Assembly: GCA_900317685.1 (NCBI GenBank)
Contig: ONHQ01000009.1
Location: 1-64,000, forward strand
Reading direction: 5' to 3'
DNA from: an uncultured Prevotella sp.
Lineage (GTDB): Bacteria > Bacteroidota > Bacteroidia > Bacteroidales > Bacteroidaceae
DNA length: 64,000 nucleotides
Shown: piece by piece, positions 26,273 through 34,305 of the stretch
How the letters are laid out: every line of letters begins with the position of its first letter
Numbering within the stretch: position 1 is the first letter of the stretch
The notes under the pieces: generated by a model
Database searches by the model: none
What the model was told of the DNA's origin: nothing
Seen by the model: the letters and a program-made list of their open reading frames with translations, nothing else
Made by a program: the position numbers and the translations under genes

Positions 26273-26509
26273 ATGAAAGATGAAATAAAAACGCTCTTGG
26301 AGGACATCCTGCCGTTAGTGAACTTCGATTCCGACTTCCTGTTCTCGGAACTCGACTCGCTCGGCATCACTGCCATCCTCATGACGCTGTCGCAGAAATA
26401 CAATATTGTGCTGGAGGTGGAAGACGCCACCCCAAAGAACTTGAGAAACCTCGACAGCATTGTGGCGATGGTGGAAAGAAAGGTGGCGCAAAAGAATCAA
26501 GGGAAGTAA
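26273..26509 (+). CDS. acyl carrier protein-like protein
   Basis: 78 residues with the four-helix carrier fold. S29 in ELDSLGITA is the phosphopantetheine attachment site. The sequence is acidic, as expected. It is not the housekeeping AcpP, whose motif is DSLDTVE. The next gene is an AMP-forming ligase 90 bases downstream, so this carrier is probably loaded by it. The pair resembles dedicated ligase-carrier modules of small-molecule or cell-surface biosynthesis. Confidence 0.85.
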   Translation: MKDEIKTLLEDILPLVNFDSDFLFSELDSLGITAILMTLSQKYNIVLEVEDATPKNLRNLDSIVAMVERKVAQKNQGK

Positions 26510-26599
26510 CGCACACGTGACAAGTTCTGTCATCCTCTCATTCTTGATAATCATAAGTAACGGAGCTCTGAATCATAAGGTATACAGTAGAAATTGACG

Positions 26600-27793
26600 A
26601 TGAACAATTTGCAAGACTATATCCGTCAGCACGCAATGAGGACTCCCGACAAGCCCGCTTTTGTCGTGGGGGATCAGCGGGTGAGCTACAAGCAACTTGC
26701 GCAGGCTCTCTCTGCGGGTCGGGGCGACAAGCAGGGAAGTGGGTTGCCGGGACTGCCCGGTACGCTTCCCATCCATCGGTTGTTTGGTGACATCACCCTT
26801 TCCACGACCGGCACGACCGGCAAGCCCAAGCAGGTGGTCTATACGTCGCAGATGGTCTTGGCCAATGCCGAGAACCTCGTTGAGGCGCAGGGCTTTACGG
26901 CCGACACCACCTTTGTCATCTGTGGGCCGCTCAACCACCTGGGCAGCCTGTCGAAGGTGTGGCCCGTGATGCTGGTGGGCGGTACCGTTGTGCTGCTCGA
27001 CGGACTGAAGGACATGAATGCCTTCTTCCGTGCCATGCACACGGCACCCCGTGGAATGGCGACCTTCCTCGTGCCCACAGCCATCCATCAGCTCCTGCAG
27101 TGGGGTAGCGACCAGCTGGCTGCGCTTGCATCGGCTATCGACTTCATCGAGACCGGAGCCGCACCCATGCCGCATGACGACATGCTGCGGCTCTGCCAAC
27201 TGCTGCCCCACACGCGGCTCTACAACACCTACGCCTCCACCGAGACCGGTATCGTCTGTACCTATAACTACAACGACGGGCTCTGCCTGCCCGGTTGTGT
27301 GGGCCGGCCGACACGTCATGCCCAGGTAAAGATCACCGGCGACGGACATATCGCCTGCCGTGGGCCGATGGCGATGAGCGGCTATCGCGATGATGAGGCG
27401 GCCACGGCACGGACGATGCAGGACGGTTGGGTCGTGACGGCGGACCTCGGAACACTCGACGACGAAGGACGCTTGCACTTCAAGGCACGCGAGGGAGACA
27501 TCATAAACATAGGAGGCTTCAAGATCGACCCGCTAAAGGTCGAGGAGGCGGCACGGCAGATCAGCGGTGTCGACGACTGTATCTGTGTAGAGGCCGACAG
27601 CCCGCTCTTCGGCCCCTGCCTGGAGTTGCAGTATGTCTCCACGTCGGGACAGCCGCTTGCCAAACCGCTGCTCGCCCGCTCGTTGGCTGCGCGGCTGGAG
27701 CCTTACGAGGTGCCGCGGCTCTATGAGCATGTCGAGCAGCTGGCCACGACCTTCAACGGAAAGAAGCTCAGAACCAGAAGCACAAGTAAATAA
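26600..27793 (+). CDS. short AMP-forming acyl/aminoacyl ligase
   Basis: 397 residues from the ATG at 26600 (a TTG lies 6 bases upstream). The adenylate-forming family signatures are present: phosphate loop STTGTTGKPK near 76-85, YASTETG near 213, DLGTLDDEGRLHF with the hinge region near 285, and EGDIINIGGFKI. Typical members have 500-550 residues. Here the first 100 residues are condensed to about 60, while the small C-terminal domain is kept, with GKKLR near the end that supplies the catalytic lysine. It likely activates a carboxylic acid and passes it to the neighbouring carrier protein. The substrate is unknown. Confidence 0.83.
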   Translation: MNNLQDYIRQHAMRTPDKPAFVVGDQRVSYKQLAQALSAGRGDKQGSGLPGLPGTLPIHRLFGDITLSTTGTTGKPKQVVYTSQMVLANAENLVEAQGFTADTTFVICGPLNHLGSLSKVWPVMLVGGTVVLLDGLKDMNAFFRAMHTAPRGMATFLVPTAIHQLLQWGSDQLAALASAIDFIETGAAPMPHDDMLRLCQLLPHTRLYNTYASTETGIVCTYNYNDGLCLPGCVGRPTRHAQVKITGDGHIACRGPMAMSGYRDDEAATARTMQDGWVVTADLGTLDDEGRLHFKAREGDIINIGGFKIDPLKVEEAARQISGVDDCICVEADSPLFGPCLELQYVSTSGQPLAKPLLARSLAARLEPYEVPRLYEHVEQLATTFNGKKLRTRSTSK

Positions 27794-27852
27794 TCATCGG
27801 TCCGGGCCTTTGCTATAGGGCGGATTGCGAAACAATAAAAAGCTATTTTGCT

Positions 27853-28878
27853 ATGTTGATCATCATCAGAAACAACCACGAATACGGACCTTACGAGGAG
27901 TCTGATATTGCAAGATACGTAGAAGAGGGCCGGTTGCTGCTCAACGACAGAGCGCGTGATGCCGCGTCCGGAGTGGAGGGAACCGTAGAGGAACTGCTTG
28001 CCGTGCACGGCATCCATCCTACTGTGCGCAACCGTGGCTCGCTCATGCAGCAGCTCAGATATATCGGTCATGCGTTTATCTTCCCCAAGGACGACATGGA
28101 GCGTCACCATATCATGGAGGACAAGCGACTGCTCATCCTCGCCATCGTAGGCCTGTCGCTGTCCATCATCATGTTGCTGCCCATCGGCGGCTATCTCGTC
28201 TTCTATGCCGTGAGTCTCTACTTCGCCACCATCTGGGGACTGTTCTTCGCCTATTTCTTCCGTACGCGGCAGATCAGCAGGGGCAAGGCCGTCTCCACGT
28301 TCTTCCTCACCCAGCTCGGCGTGTTCATCATCTTCTCGGGGCTCAACGAATTGAACTTCTTCTACGGTTTCACCTCGGCACCTTTCCCGCTGAGCATTCT
28401 CGGCTATATCCTTGGCATTGGCCTGACCGAGGAGTTTGCCAAGATGATCCCGCTGCTCGTCTTGGAGCGTCGGGCGCGCGAGCCGCAGCTGCCACAGACG
28501 ATGGTGTTCTATGGTCTCATGGCAGGTATAGCCTTCGGCGTCTTCGAGGGTGTGCAGTATCAAACGTCGATCAACATCCGGGCCGACTACACCACCGCGT
28601 TTGTGCTGAACATCGCGCGACTGACCTCCCTGCCGTTCCTCCATGCTGTGTGGGCTGGCATCTGCGGCTACTTCGTAGGCATGGCCGGACTCTATCCCCA
28701 GTATCGCAAGTCGCTCTATGTGCTGGCGCTGTTCATCCCCGCCACGCTCCATGGCCTCTACGACCTGTTTGCCGGCGGCTTCTATCTCATCTCTTTGGTC
28801 ATCGCCTTCCTGAGTGTCTTCCTCCTGATGGCCTATCTCAGAAGGAGCAATGCGCTGAGAGAGAAGTTGAGGAAGTAG
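27853..28878 (+). CDS. PrsW-family intramembrane protease
   Basis: 341 residues. Residues 1-50 resemble a GYF_2/DUF4339 domain (NHEYGPYEESDIARYVEEGR). About eight membrane helices follow from residue 92. The PrsW motifs are EEFAK with E193 and E194, FEGVQY with E232, HAVWAGICGYF with H264, and HGLYDLF with H300. These are the glutamic-type protease residues. PrsW in Bacillus cleaves the anti-sigma factor RsiW. No anti-sigma gene is adjacent; the FecR-type anti-sigma in this window is 33 kb away. It sits 59 bases after the ligase gene and may be co-transcribed. Confidence 0.88.
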   Translation: MLIIIRNNHEYGPYEESDIARYVEEGRLLLNDRARDAASGVEGTVEELLAVHGIHPTVRNRGSLMQQLRYIGHAFIFPKDDMERHHIMEDKRLLILAIVGLSLSIIMLLPIGGYLVFYAVSLYFATIWGLFFAYFFRTRQISRGKAVSTFFLTQLGVFIIFSGLNELNFFYGFTSAPFPLSILGYILGIGLTEEFAKMIPLLVLERRAREPQLPQTMVFYGLMAGIAFGVFEGVQYQTSINIRADYTTAFVLNIARLTSLPFLHAVWAGICGYFVGMAGLYPQYRKSLYVLALFIPATLHGLYDLFAGGFYLISLVIAFLSVFLLMAYLRRSNALREKLRK

Positions 28879-28933
28879 CCCTCGCACACAATCTTTATCT
28901 TTTGAGAAAGTTTTGCAACTTCCTTCACTTCTA

Positions 28934-29220
28934 TTACAAGTCCATCATCCCGTCGATGTCTTTGTTATACGAGGCACGGCCTATGTTGACGATGGTGCTG
29001 TTTGTAGTGAGTGTATCTGGCGTAATATAGTATGGTATCAGCGACCGCATCAGTCCGAGTTCTACCTCGTGGTTAGGGATGTCCAGTTGATAGCTGTCAA
29101 ACATCTCGTCATAACCTTTAATGGTGATATAGCCGCTCTGATAGAGCAGCGGCGTGAACGAGGTCATCTTTTCCGCTGGCGCGTCAAAGTCCTGGCTTTG
29201 GGCTTCCATGGGACCTAACC
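28934..29220 (-). pseudogene. fragment of an AAA-ATPase-like/DUF1703 gene
   Basis: A minus frame reads FTPLLYQSGYITIKGYDEMF and then IPNHEVELGLMRSLIPYYI. This is the linker between ATPase (PF09820) and PD-(D/E)XK (DUF1703) parts of a protein family common in Bacteroidales. Both ends are missing and stops follow at 28934. The remnant abuts the stop of the next ATPase gene. Confidence 0.6.
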
Positions 29221-29273
29221 TTCTGTGTACACTACAATTAGTCCCTTCTCTAAAGCAGGCCAAGCCTTACACC

Positions 29274-30560
29274 TTATATGAAGTTGACGCAGTAGAGCGG
29301 ATAGTTGGTCATCCAATCTTGGACGTGGTAAGGCAACATGGAGAGGCGCACTCCTTTCAGTTGAGGGTATTTCTCGATGTAAGTTCTAAGCGATTTGGAG
29401 TGGACATTTTCTTCTGCCTTTACCTCTAACGGGATGACGGTACCTGCTTTCTGTATCAGGAAGTCGATTTCTATCCTTGAGTCGTTGGCACTATAATAAT
29501 ACGGTGTGATGCCGCGTGCTACCAATTGCGTCAACACAAACAGTTCGGTGAAGGCACCACGATATTCTGTCATGGCAGTTCCGCGGACCAGCACGTCCGC
29601 TGCTGTCGTTTCTGCCATAGCACCCATTAATCCCACATCCAATGAGAAGAGCTTAAAGACGTTCATATCCTCATAGAATTTAAGAGGCTTGCGGGGTTCT
29701 GACACGCGCGGCACTTTGTAGATGAGTCCTGCATCTATCAGCCATTCTACCGCTATCTCGAACTGGGTGGCGCGGGCTCCTTTCTTGAGAGCGCCATATA
29801 CAAACTTCTTGTTCTCCTTGGCAAGTTGCGAGGGAATGGAGTTCCATACCATGTTGATGCGTGGCACTTCCGACAGAGGAGCGTGCTTGGAGAAGTCGCG
29901 CTGATAGTCAAACAGTATCTGATTTTGTATGTCACGCACCTCTGATAACTGATGCGAAGCAAAGAAAGCCTTCACCACAGCCGGCATTCCACCCACATAG
30001 TAGTATTGCCGCAGCATTTCAAGGAGCCGTGCTGACATGGGCGTGATCAGACTGTAGTCCTGCTGCCGCAGCAGGTCCACGAGCCTGTCCTCGCCAGCTG
30101 CCGTCAGAAACTCGTCGAAGGTCATGGGATACATCTTGATCATATCCACTTTTCCTACTGGAAAAGAACTGCCGGCATGCAATGATATGCCGAGCAACGA
30201 ACCGGCAACGGCCACATGGTATTGGGGAGCATTCTCACAGAAATACTTCAGACTGTTGAGGGCCTTGGGGCATTCCTGTATCTCGTCGATGATGATAAGT
30301 GTTTTCCCGGGTTTGATGTCAACCCCCGTCAAGGCAGAGAGATGCAACAAAATGCGGTGCATGTCATAGTCCTGTGCAAAGATGTTGGCCACCTCTTCAC
30401 TGCCGTCACAGTTGATGTACGCCACGCTTTCATAGGCTTCTCTGCCAAACGTCTTCAAACTGTAGGTCTTGCCTACCTGTCGTGCACCGTTGACAATCAG
30501 AGGCTTACGGTCAGCCTTTTCCTTCCATGCTTGCAGTTGCTGTGTGATATTGCGCTTCAT
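29274..30560 (-). CDS. AAA ATPase with DUF4143 domain
   Basis: 428 residues. Walker A is GARQVGKT near 25-32, and Walker B is LIIIDEIQECP near 88-98. The C-terminal half contains DUF4143 with EIDFLIQKAGTVIPLEVKAE, a nuclease-like (PD-(D/E)XK-type) arrangement. The family is frequent and often multicopy in Bacteroidota, with no settled role; links to DNA repair, defence or toxin-antitoxin have been proposed. Upstream, a -7 box TAACTTTG lies at 30589-30596 (minus strand) beside a 33-bp tandem repeat. Confidence 0.88.
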   Translation of the reverse strand: MKRNITQQLQAWKEKADRKPLIVNGARQVGKTYSLKTFGREAYESVAYINCDGSEEVANIFAQDYDMHRILLHLSALTGVDIKPGKTLIIIDEIQECPKALNSLKYFCENAPQYHVAVAGSLLGISLHAGSSFPVGKVDMIKMYPMTFDEFLTAAGEDRLVDLLRQQDYSLITPMSARLLEMLRQYYYVGGMPAVVKAFFASHQLSEVRDIQNQILFDYQRDFSKHAPLSEVPRINMVWNSIPSQLAKENKKFVYGALKKGARATQFEIAVEWLIDAGLIYKVPRVSEPRKPLKFYEDMNVFKLFSLDVGLMGAMAETTAADVLVRGTAMTEYRGAFTELFVLTQLVARGITPYYYSANDSRIEIDFLIQKAGTVIPLEVKAEENVHSKSLRTYIEKYPQLKGVRLSMLPYHVQDWMTNYPLYCVNFI

Positions 30561-30588
30561 GTCATCAAAGAGTTACAGTTGATACATA

Positions 30589-30596
30589 AGCAAAGT
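30589..30596 (-). promoter_or_regulatory. -7 box of the DUF4143 ATPase gene
   Basis: Minus strand TAACTTTG followed by CTTA, 29 bases before the start codon. The first unit of the tandem array overlaps its upstream end. Confidence 0.6.
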
Positions 30597-30714
30597 TACA
30601 CTTTTTCAACCATATCTCCAAGTGATTCTTACACTTTTTCAACCATATCTTTTGGCTCTTACAACACTTTTTCAACCATATCTTTTGGCTCTTACAACAC
30701 TTTTTCAACCATAT
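30594..30714 (-). repeat. tandem array upstream of the ATPase promoter, four ~33-bp units
   Basis: Units contain TTACACTTTTTCAACCATAT, starting at 30594, 30627, 30657 and 30690. On the minus strand each unit reads ATATGGTTGAAAAAGTGTAA, i.e. a copy of the promoter's upstream half. The first unit merges into the -7 box. Confidence 0.85.
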
Positions 30715-30717
30715 TGC

Positions 30718-30800
30718 TGTGATGCAAGGGCTGCGCCCTTTGTTCCTTAGGCTTGCATCACGGCAAGGAAAACCTTGAAAACAGGCTGACGCGGTGCTTG
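30718..30800 (+). repeat. repeat family C, copy 2
   Basis: TGATGCAAGGGCTGCGCCCT, AGGCTTGCATCACGGC and AAGGAAAACCTTGAAAACAG, as at 20119 but without the middle insert. Confidence 0.85.
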
Positions 30801-30811
30801 GTATTCAGAGG

Positions 30812-30947
30812 TTGCAGGGTGCGGCCCTTGTGGCCGTCCGCACCCTATTTATGTTATTATGTTTTTATCGTCGGACGTTTGCAGGGTGCAATGATGTTTA
30901 ATAATGTCTGTTGGGTGCGGACGGCCACAAGGGCCGCACCCTGCAAA
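30812..30947. repeat. repeat family D, copy 2
   Basis: TTGCAGGGTGCGGCCCTTGT and its inverted copy at 30912-30947 enclose a 70-base middle with AATGATGTTTAATAATGTC-type sequence. Confidence 0.85.
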
Positions 30948-31020
30948 CGTCCGCCGCAGCATTAGGGAATCAGAGATAGTATTTGGAAGTTACATCGCGA
31001 TAGTCTGTTTTTAAGGTTTT

Positions 31021-31155
31021 CCTTTGTGTCAGCGCCAAGATTCGACGAAGGAGAATCTGCCATTTGCGGTTTGGGGGCGGTGAGAGGCGAGCCTCTCATA
31101 AGCCCTCAAACCGCAAATGGCAAAGGGCCTTAGCCCTTGGCGCTGACGCAAAGAG
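31021..31155 (-). repeat. repeat family B, copy 3 (inverted)
   Basis: TTTGTGTCAGCGCCAAG and CTTGGCGCTGACGCAAA arms with the same internal stems as at 11045 and 20335. Arms carry compensatory T-to-C and A-to-G changes at the same pair as in copy 2 (CAGTGCC/GGCACTG versus CAGCGCC/GGCGCTG). Confidence 0.88.
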
Positions 31156-31287
31156 GTTTTTCTGGTTTTGGTTCAAAAAAATAGTTTCCTTGAGTCACAG
31201 CCTCTCTAACCAACTACAGATCTGTAACCAGAGAGGAAACCAAAACATCCACTGCTCCGGATTGTCATTAGGTCTATAAACGTAGAA

Positions 31288-31311
31288 AGCCTGCTCCGGA
31301 GGGAGCAGGCT
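31288..31311 (-). terminator. terminator of rplU-rpmA
   Basis: 10-bp perfect stem AGCCTGCTCC / GGAGCAGGCT with a 4-base loop, 36 bases after the rpmA stop; minus strand continues TTCTACGTTT. Confidence 0.75.
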
Positions 31312-31346
31312 TCTATGTTTGTTTGGAATAAGTCTTTTGTTAATGT

Positions 31347-31637
31347 TTATGCTTCAGCCTTTTTTGTTTTAGCTGCGTAAGCTTCGGGTGAGAGCACAGA
31401 CACGGTGCTCTTGTCGCGAGCGCCTTTGTGGAAGTACACCACACCGTCTGTCAATGCATAGAGTGTGTCGTCCTTACCCTGAGCTACATTCTCACCTGGG
31501 AAGTGCTTGTTGCCACGCTGGCGAACGATGATGTTGCCGGCAACGATGCTCTGTCCACCCCAAATCTTAACACCTAAACGCTTTGAAGCTGATTCACGTC
31601 CGTTCTTAGAACTACCTACACCTTTCTTGTGTGCCAT
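31347..31637 (-). CDS. rpmA: 50S ribosomal protein L27
   Basis: 96 residues beginning [16 protein letters not shown], with the conserved [18 protein letters not shown] core and GKDDTLYAL. The N-terminal tail reaches the peptidyl-transferase centre. There is no Firmicute-type cleavable leader. It follows rplU by 19 bases, the standard order. It is an essential translation gene on the same replicon as the iteron locus. Confidence 0.98.
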   Translation of the reverse strand: MAHKKGVGSSKNGRESASKRLGVKIWGGQSIVAGNIIVRQRGNKHFPGENVAQGKDDTLYALTDGVVYFHKGARDKSTVSVLSPEAYAAKTKKAEA

Positions 31638-31656
31638 AATGAATACCTCCTGCTTG

Positions 31657-31974
31657 TTAAGCGATTACTTGTTTAATTGATACCTCGGTGAACTGAGCGC
31701 GATGGCCGTTCTTGCGACGGCAGTCCTTGCGGCGCTTCATCTTGAACACGATGACCTTGTCACCCTTGACAAGCGGGTTCACCACTTCTACTACTACTTT
31801 TGCGCCCTCTACGGTGGGGGCACCGACAGTCACTGCACCGTCCTTGTCGACGAGCAGCACCTTGTCAAACTCAACAGTCTTGCCTTCTTCGGCGTCCTTG
31901 ATGTGATGGACGAAGAGCTTCTTGCCCTCTTCGGCTTTGAACTGCTGACCGTTAATGTCTACGATTGCGTACAT
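31657..31974 (-). CDS. rplU: 50S ribosomal protein L21
   Basis: 105 residues beginning [17 protein letters not shown]. The conserved C-terminal signature [21 protein letters not shown] is present (rRNA-binding). First gene of the rplU-rpmA operon; -7 box at 32063-32070 on the minus strand leaves a leader of about 80 bases that could carry autoregulation. Confidence 0.98.
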   Translation of the reverse strand: MYAIVDINGQQFKAEEGKKLFVHHIKDAEEGKTVEFDKVLLVDKDGAVTVGAPTVEGAKVVVEVVNPLVKGDKVIVFKMKRRKDCRRKNGHRAQFTEVSIKQVIA

Positions 31975-32062
31975 TGAATTGATTAATTAAACGGGTTTTT
32001 CCGCAAGGCGGGCGCAGCATCAGCACCTCTTGAACTGAGCCTCCACGGACTAAATAACCTTG

Positions 32063-32070
32063 CAAAGTTA
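32063..32070 (-). promoter_or_regulatory. -7 box of rplU-rpmA
   Basis: Minus strand TAACTTTG followed by CAAG. Confidence 0.65.
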
Positions 32071-32196
32071 CGAAAAAACTCGCACACAATGCTTATCGTA
32101 GATAAGTGGCGTTTATCTTTTATAGCTATTTAACGTTTACACGACCTCGCAATGAAAATAAAGCGGTGATTTCTTGCCAGTTACGCAAAAAAGTTG

Positions 32197-32204
32197 TTAC
32201 TTTG
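32197..32204 (+). promoter_or_regulatory. -7 box-like element of panC
   Basis: TTACTTTG followed by CACT, 22 bases before the chosen panC start. One base away from TAnnTTTG. It overlaps the in-frame alternative start at 32194, which is therefore rejected. Confidence 0.5.
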
Positions 32205-32226
32205 CACTCCGTTAGAAAAACAGGCA

Positions 32227-33096
32227 ATGAAAGTATTCAAAAAGATTGTAGATCTTCAGAACGAGCTCTTCCTTGTGCGCAAGGAAGGAAAGGAAATTGG
32301 TCTCGTTCCTACTATGGGTGCATTACACGAGGGGCACGCCTCTCTCATCAAGCGTAGCGTGAAGGAAAACGGCGCTACCGTGGTGTCTATCTTCCTCAAT
32401 CCCACACAGTTCAATGACAAGGGTGACCTCGATCGCTATCCCCGTACACTCGACGCCGACTGCAAGCTCTGCGAGGCCTGCGGTGCGCAGTATGTCTTTG
32501 CTCCCTCGGTGGAGGAGATGTATCCCACACCCGATACGCGTCACTTTGAATTCCCGCCGCAGTCAACGGTCATGGAGGGCGCCAAGCGTCCGGGCCACTT
32601 CAATGGTGTCTGCCAGGTGGTGAGCCGCCTCTTCTATATCGTCAAGCCCAACCATGCCTACTTCGGTGAGAAGGACTGGCAGCAGATCGCTGTGGTGAAG
32701 CGCTTGGTGAAGTATATCGGCTATGACAAGCTGGTGCACATCGTCGAGTGCCCGATCGTGCGGGACGAGGACGGACTGGCCAAGAGCTCGCGCAACACGC
32801 TGCTCACGCCGGAAGAGCGTGCCATCGCTCCGAATATCTACAAGGCACTGAAAGCCAGTGTAGATTATGCCAAGGACCACACCGTCAAGGAGACTCACGA
32901 CAAGGTGGTGGCTGACATCAACGCCATCGACGGCCTCGATGTGGAGTATTTCGAGATCGTGGACGGCAACACGCTGCTCGACGTCAACAGCTGGGACGAC
33001 AGCGACTATGTGGTGGGTTGCATCACCGTCTACTGTGGCCATACGCCGATCCGTCTGATCGACCACATCAAATACAAGGATCCCGAGACGAAATAA
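32227..33096 (+). CDS. panC: pantothenate synthetase
   Basis: 289 residues from ATG 32227 ([10 protein letters not shown]). It condenses pantoate and beta-alanine with ATP. Family motifs: [14 protein letters not shown] with the HxGH nucleotide signature, [15 protein letters not shown], and [12 protein letters not shown]. Length is standard (about 280-290). panD follows 48 bases downstream, so both enzymes of the beta-alanine branch of coenzyme A synthesis are in one operon. Confidence 0.97.
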   Translation: MKVFKKIVDLQNELFLVRKEGKEIGLVPTMGALHEGHASLIKRSVKENGATVVSIFLNPTQFNDKGDLDRYPRTLDADCKLCEACGAQYVFAPSVEEMYPTPDTRHFEFPPQSTVMEGAKRPGHFNGVCQVVSRLFYIVKPNHAYFGEKDWQQIAVVKRLVKYIGYDKLVHIVECPIVRDEDGLAKSSRNTLLTPEERAIAPNIYKALKASVDYAKDHTVKETHDKVVADINAIDGLDVEYFEIVDGNTLLDVNSWDDSDYVVGCITVYCGHTPIRLIDHIKYKDPETK

Positions 33097-33144
33097 TAGC
33101 CGAATCATAGCATATCATCAGCAAACAGCTCAATATCATACCCC

Positions 33145-33489
33145 ATGCAGATAGAAGTATTAAAAAGCAAGTTGCACTGTGTGACCGTCACGGATGCTAA
33201 CCTCCAGTATATGGGCAGCATCACCATTGACGAGGATCTTATGGACGCCGCCAACCTCATTGCCGGTGAGAAGGTTCAGATCGTGGACAACAACAATGGT
33301 GAGCGCTTCGAGACCTATATTATAAAAGGAGAGCGCGGCTCTGGTTGCATCTGTCTCAATGGTGCTGCGGCACGCAAGGTGCAGGTCGGTGACACGGTGA
33401 TCATCATCGCCTATGCCATCATGGACTTTGAGGAGGCCAAGCACTACCAGCCAGTAGTGGTGTTCCCAAAAGAAGGGAATAAACTATAA
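33145..33489 (+). CDS. panD: aspartate 1-decarboxylase
   Basis: 114 residues. The self-processing site is G24-S25 in YMGSITID; cleavage makes the pyruvoyl cofactor. Other conserved parts are [10 protein letters not shown] and [12 protein letters not shown]. It supplies beta-alanine to PanC, encoded just upstream. Repeat family A lies after the stop. Confidence 0.97.
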   Translation: MQIEVLKSKLHCVTVTDANLQYMGSITIDEDLMDAANLIAGEKVQIVDNNNGERFETYIIKGERGSGCICLNGAAARKVQVGDTVIIIAYAIMDFEEAKHYQPVVVFPKEGNKL

Positions 33490-33512
33490 AAGGATAGCCC
33501 TCACACCCTAAC

Positions 33513-33553
33513 AGCCTCACCCCCTTAACCCCTCTCCGAGGGAGAGGGGAGTA
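33513..33553 (-). repeat. repeat family A copy (inverted)
   Basis: AGCCTCACCCCCTTAACCCC then TCTCCGAGGGAGAGGGGAG. Confidence 0.8.
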
Positions 33554-33599
33554 GAATGTTCTGCGGGTGGTTTGGCGGTGCGGCATCAGAATTACATAG

Positions 33600-33812
33600 T
33601 TAGGCCGTTTCCGGGATGTGTTAGGCCGTTTCCGGGATGTCCGTTTCCGGGCTGTCCGTTTTTTGGCTGTCCGTTTCCGGGAGGTCCGCTGCCCTCAGCG
33701 GACACAACATAGTTCCTATAGTTTTTTGCCTCACCGCGTAAACCACTTGCTGTGATTTAGGTATCACATAGTTAGGCCGCTGAGGGCAGCGGCCCTCCCG
33801 GCAGCGGACACA
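33600..33812. repeat. repeat family E with short direct repeats
   Basis: GTTAGGCCGTTTCCGGGATG is tandemly repeated, followed by GTCCGTTTCCGGG variants, then the GGTCCGCTGCCCTCAGCGGA hairpin, and an inverted copy at 33776-33812. Confidence 0.8.
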
Positions 33813-33816
33813 TTTT

Positions 33817-33912
33817 GCTTCAGCTTGATTTCAACGTTTATGGTCTTTTTTCTTTTAACGTGCCATCTACGATGTCATCAAGAATATTAACGAATATCGA
33901 GAATATATACAA
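33817..33912 (+). repeat. repeat family F copy
   Basis: CATTTTGCTTCAGCTTGATT, TCAACGTTTA, CTTTTAACGTGCCATCTACG and AGAATATTAACGAATATCGA; near-identical to 12441-12540 and 60070-60152. Confidence 0.85.
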
Positions 33913-33938
33913 CCTCTCCGAGGAATCGGTTACAGAAG

Positions 33939-34010
33939 TTTGCAGGGTGCGGCCCTTGTGGCCGTCCGCAACCAACAGGCATTAATAAACATCATTGTGG
34001 CGCCCTGCAA
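33939..34010. repeat. repeat family D, internally deleted copy
   Basis: Left arm TTTGCAGGGTGCGGCCCTTG intact; of the right arm only GGCGCCCTGCAA remains, joined to the middle at CATCATTG. Confidence 0.75.
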
Positions 34011-34110
34011 CAAATCGGCAATGACGGACAATCCATACCCTTCCCGCAAGATAGGTGTCAAGCCTGTCCAGGACCATTTCCCTTCCCCTACACAAACAAA
34101 ATACTTGCAG

Positions 34111-34186
34111 TGATGCAAGGGCTGTGCCCTTTGTTCCTCAGGCTTGCATCACAGCAAGGAAAACCGGAAAAACAGGCTGGCGCGTT
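34111..34186 (+). repeat. repeat family C, copy 3
   Basis: TGATGCAAGGGCTGTGCCCT, AGGCTTGCATCACAGC and AAGGAAAACC, diverging after that. Confidence 0.8.
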
Positions 34187-34256
34187 ATAAGTAGAATCTT
34201 AAAAGCAGGAGAGAGAAAAACCATACCGATATTTTGGAAGTACGATTTTAAATTAC

Positions 34257-34264
34257 TATTTTTG
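34257..34264 (+). promoter_or_regulatory. -7 box of the DUF234 ATPase gene
   Basis: TATTTTTG followed by CAAT, 42 bases before the start codon. Confidence 0.55.
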
Positions 34265-34305
34265 CAATTAGTTATTCCAAAACAAGTAATTTTAAAAAGC
34301 TACAG

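Larger units (their letters stand above)
33490..34256. other. 767-base intergenic repeat mosaic
   Basis: No gene. The order is family A inverted (33513-33553), E (33600-33812), F (33817-33912), the linker CTCTCCGAGGAATCGGTTAC (33914), D deleted form (33939-34010), C (34111-34186). Confidence 0.75.

Noticed and set aside
27721-28887. Minus-strand ORF of 388 codons
   Set aside because: Antisense to the PrsW gene; rich in H, E, Q and D as expected from the complement of a membrane protein gene.
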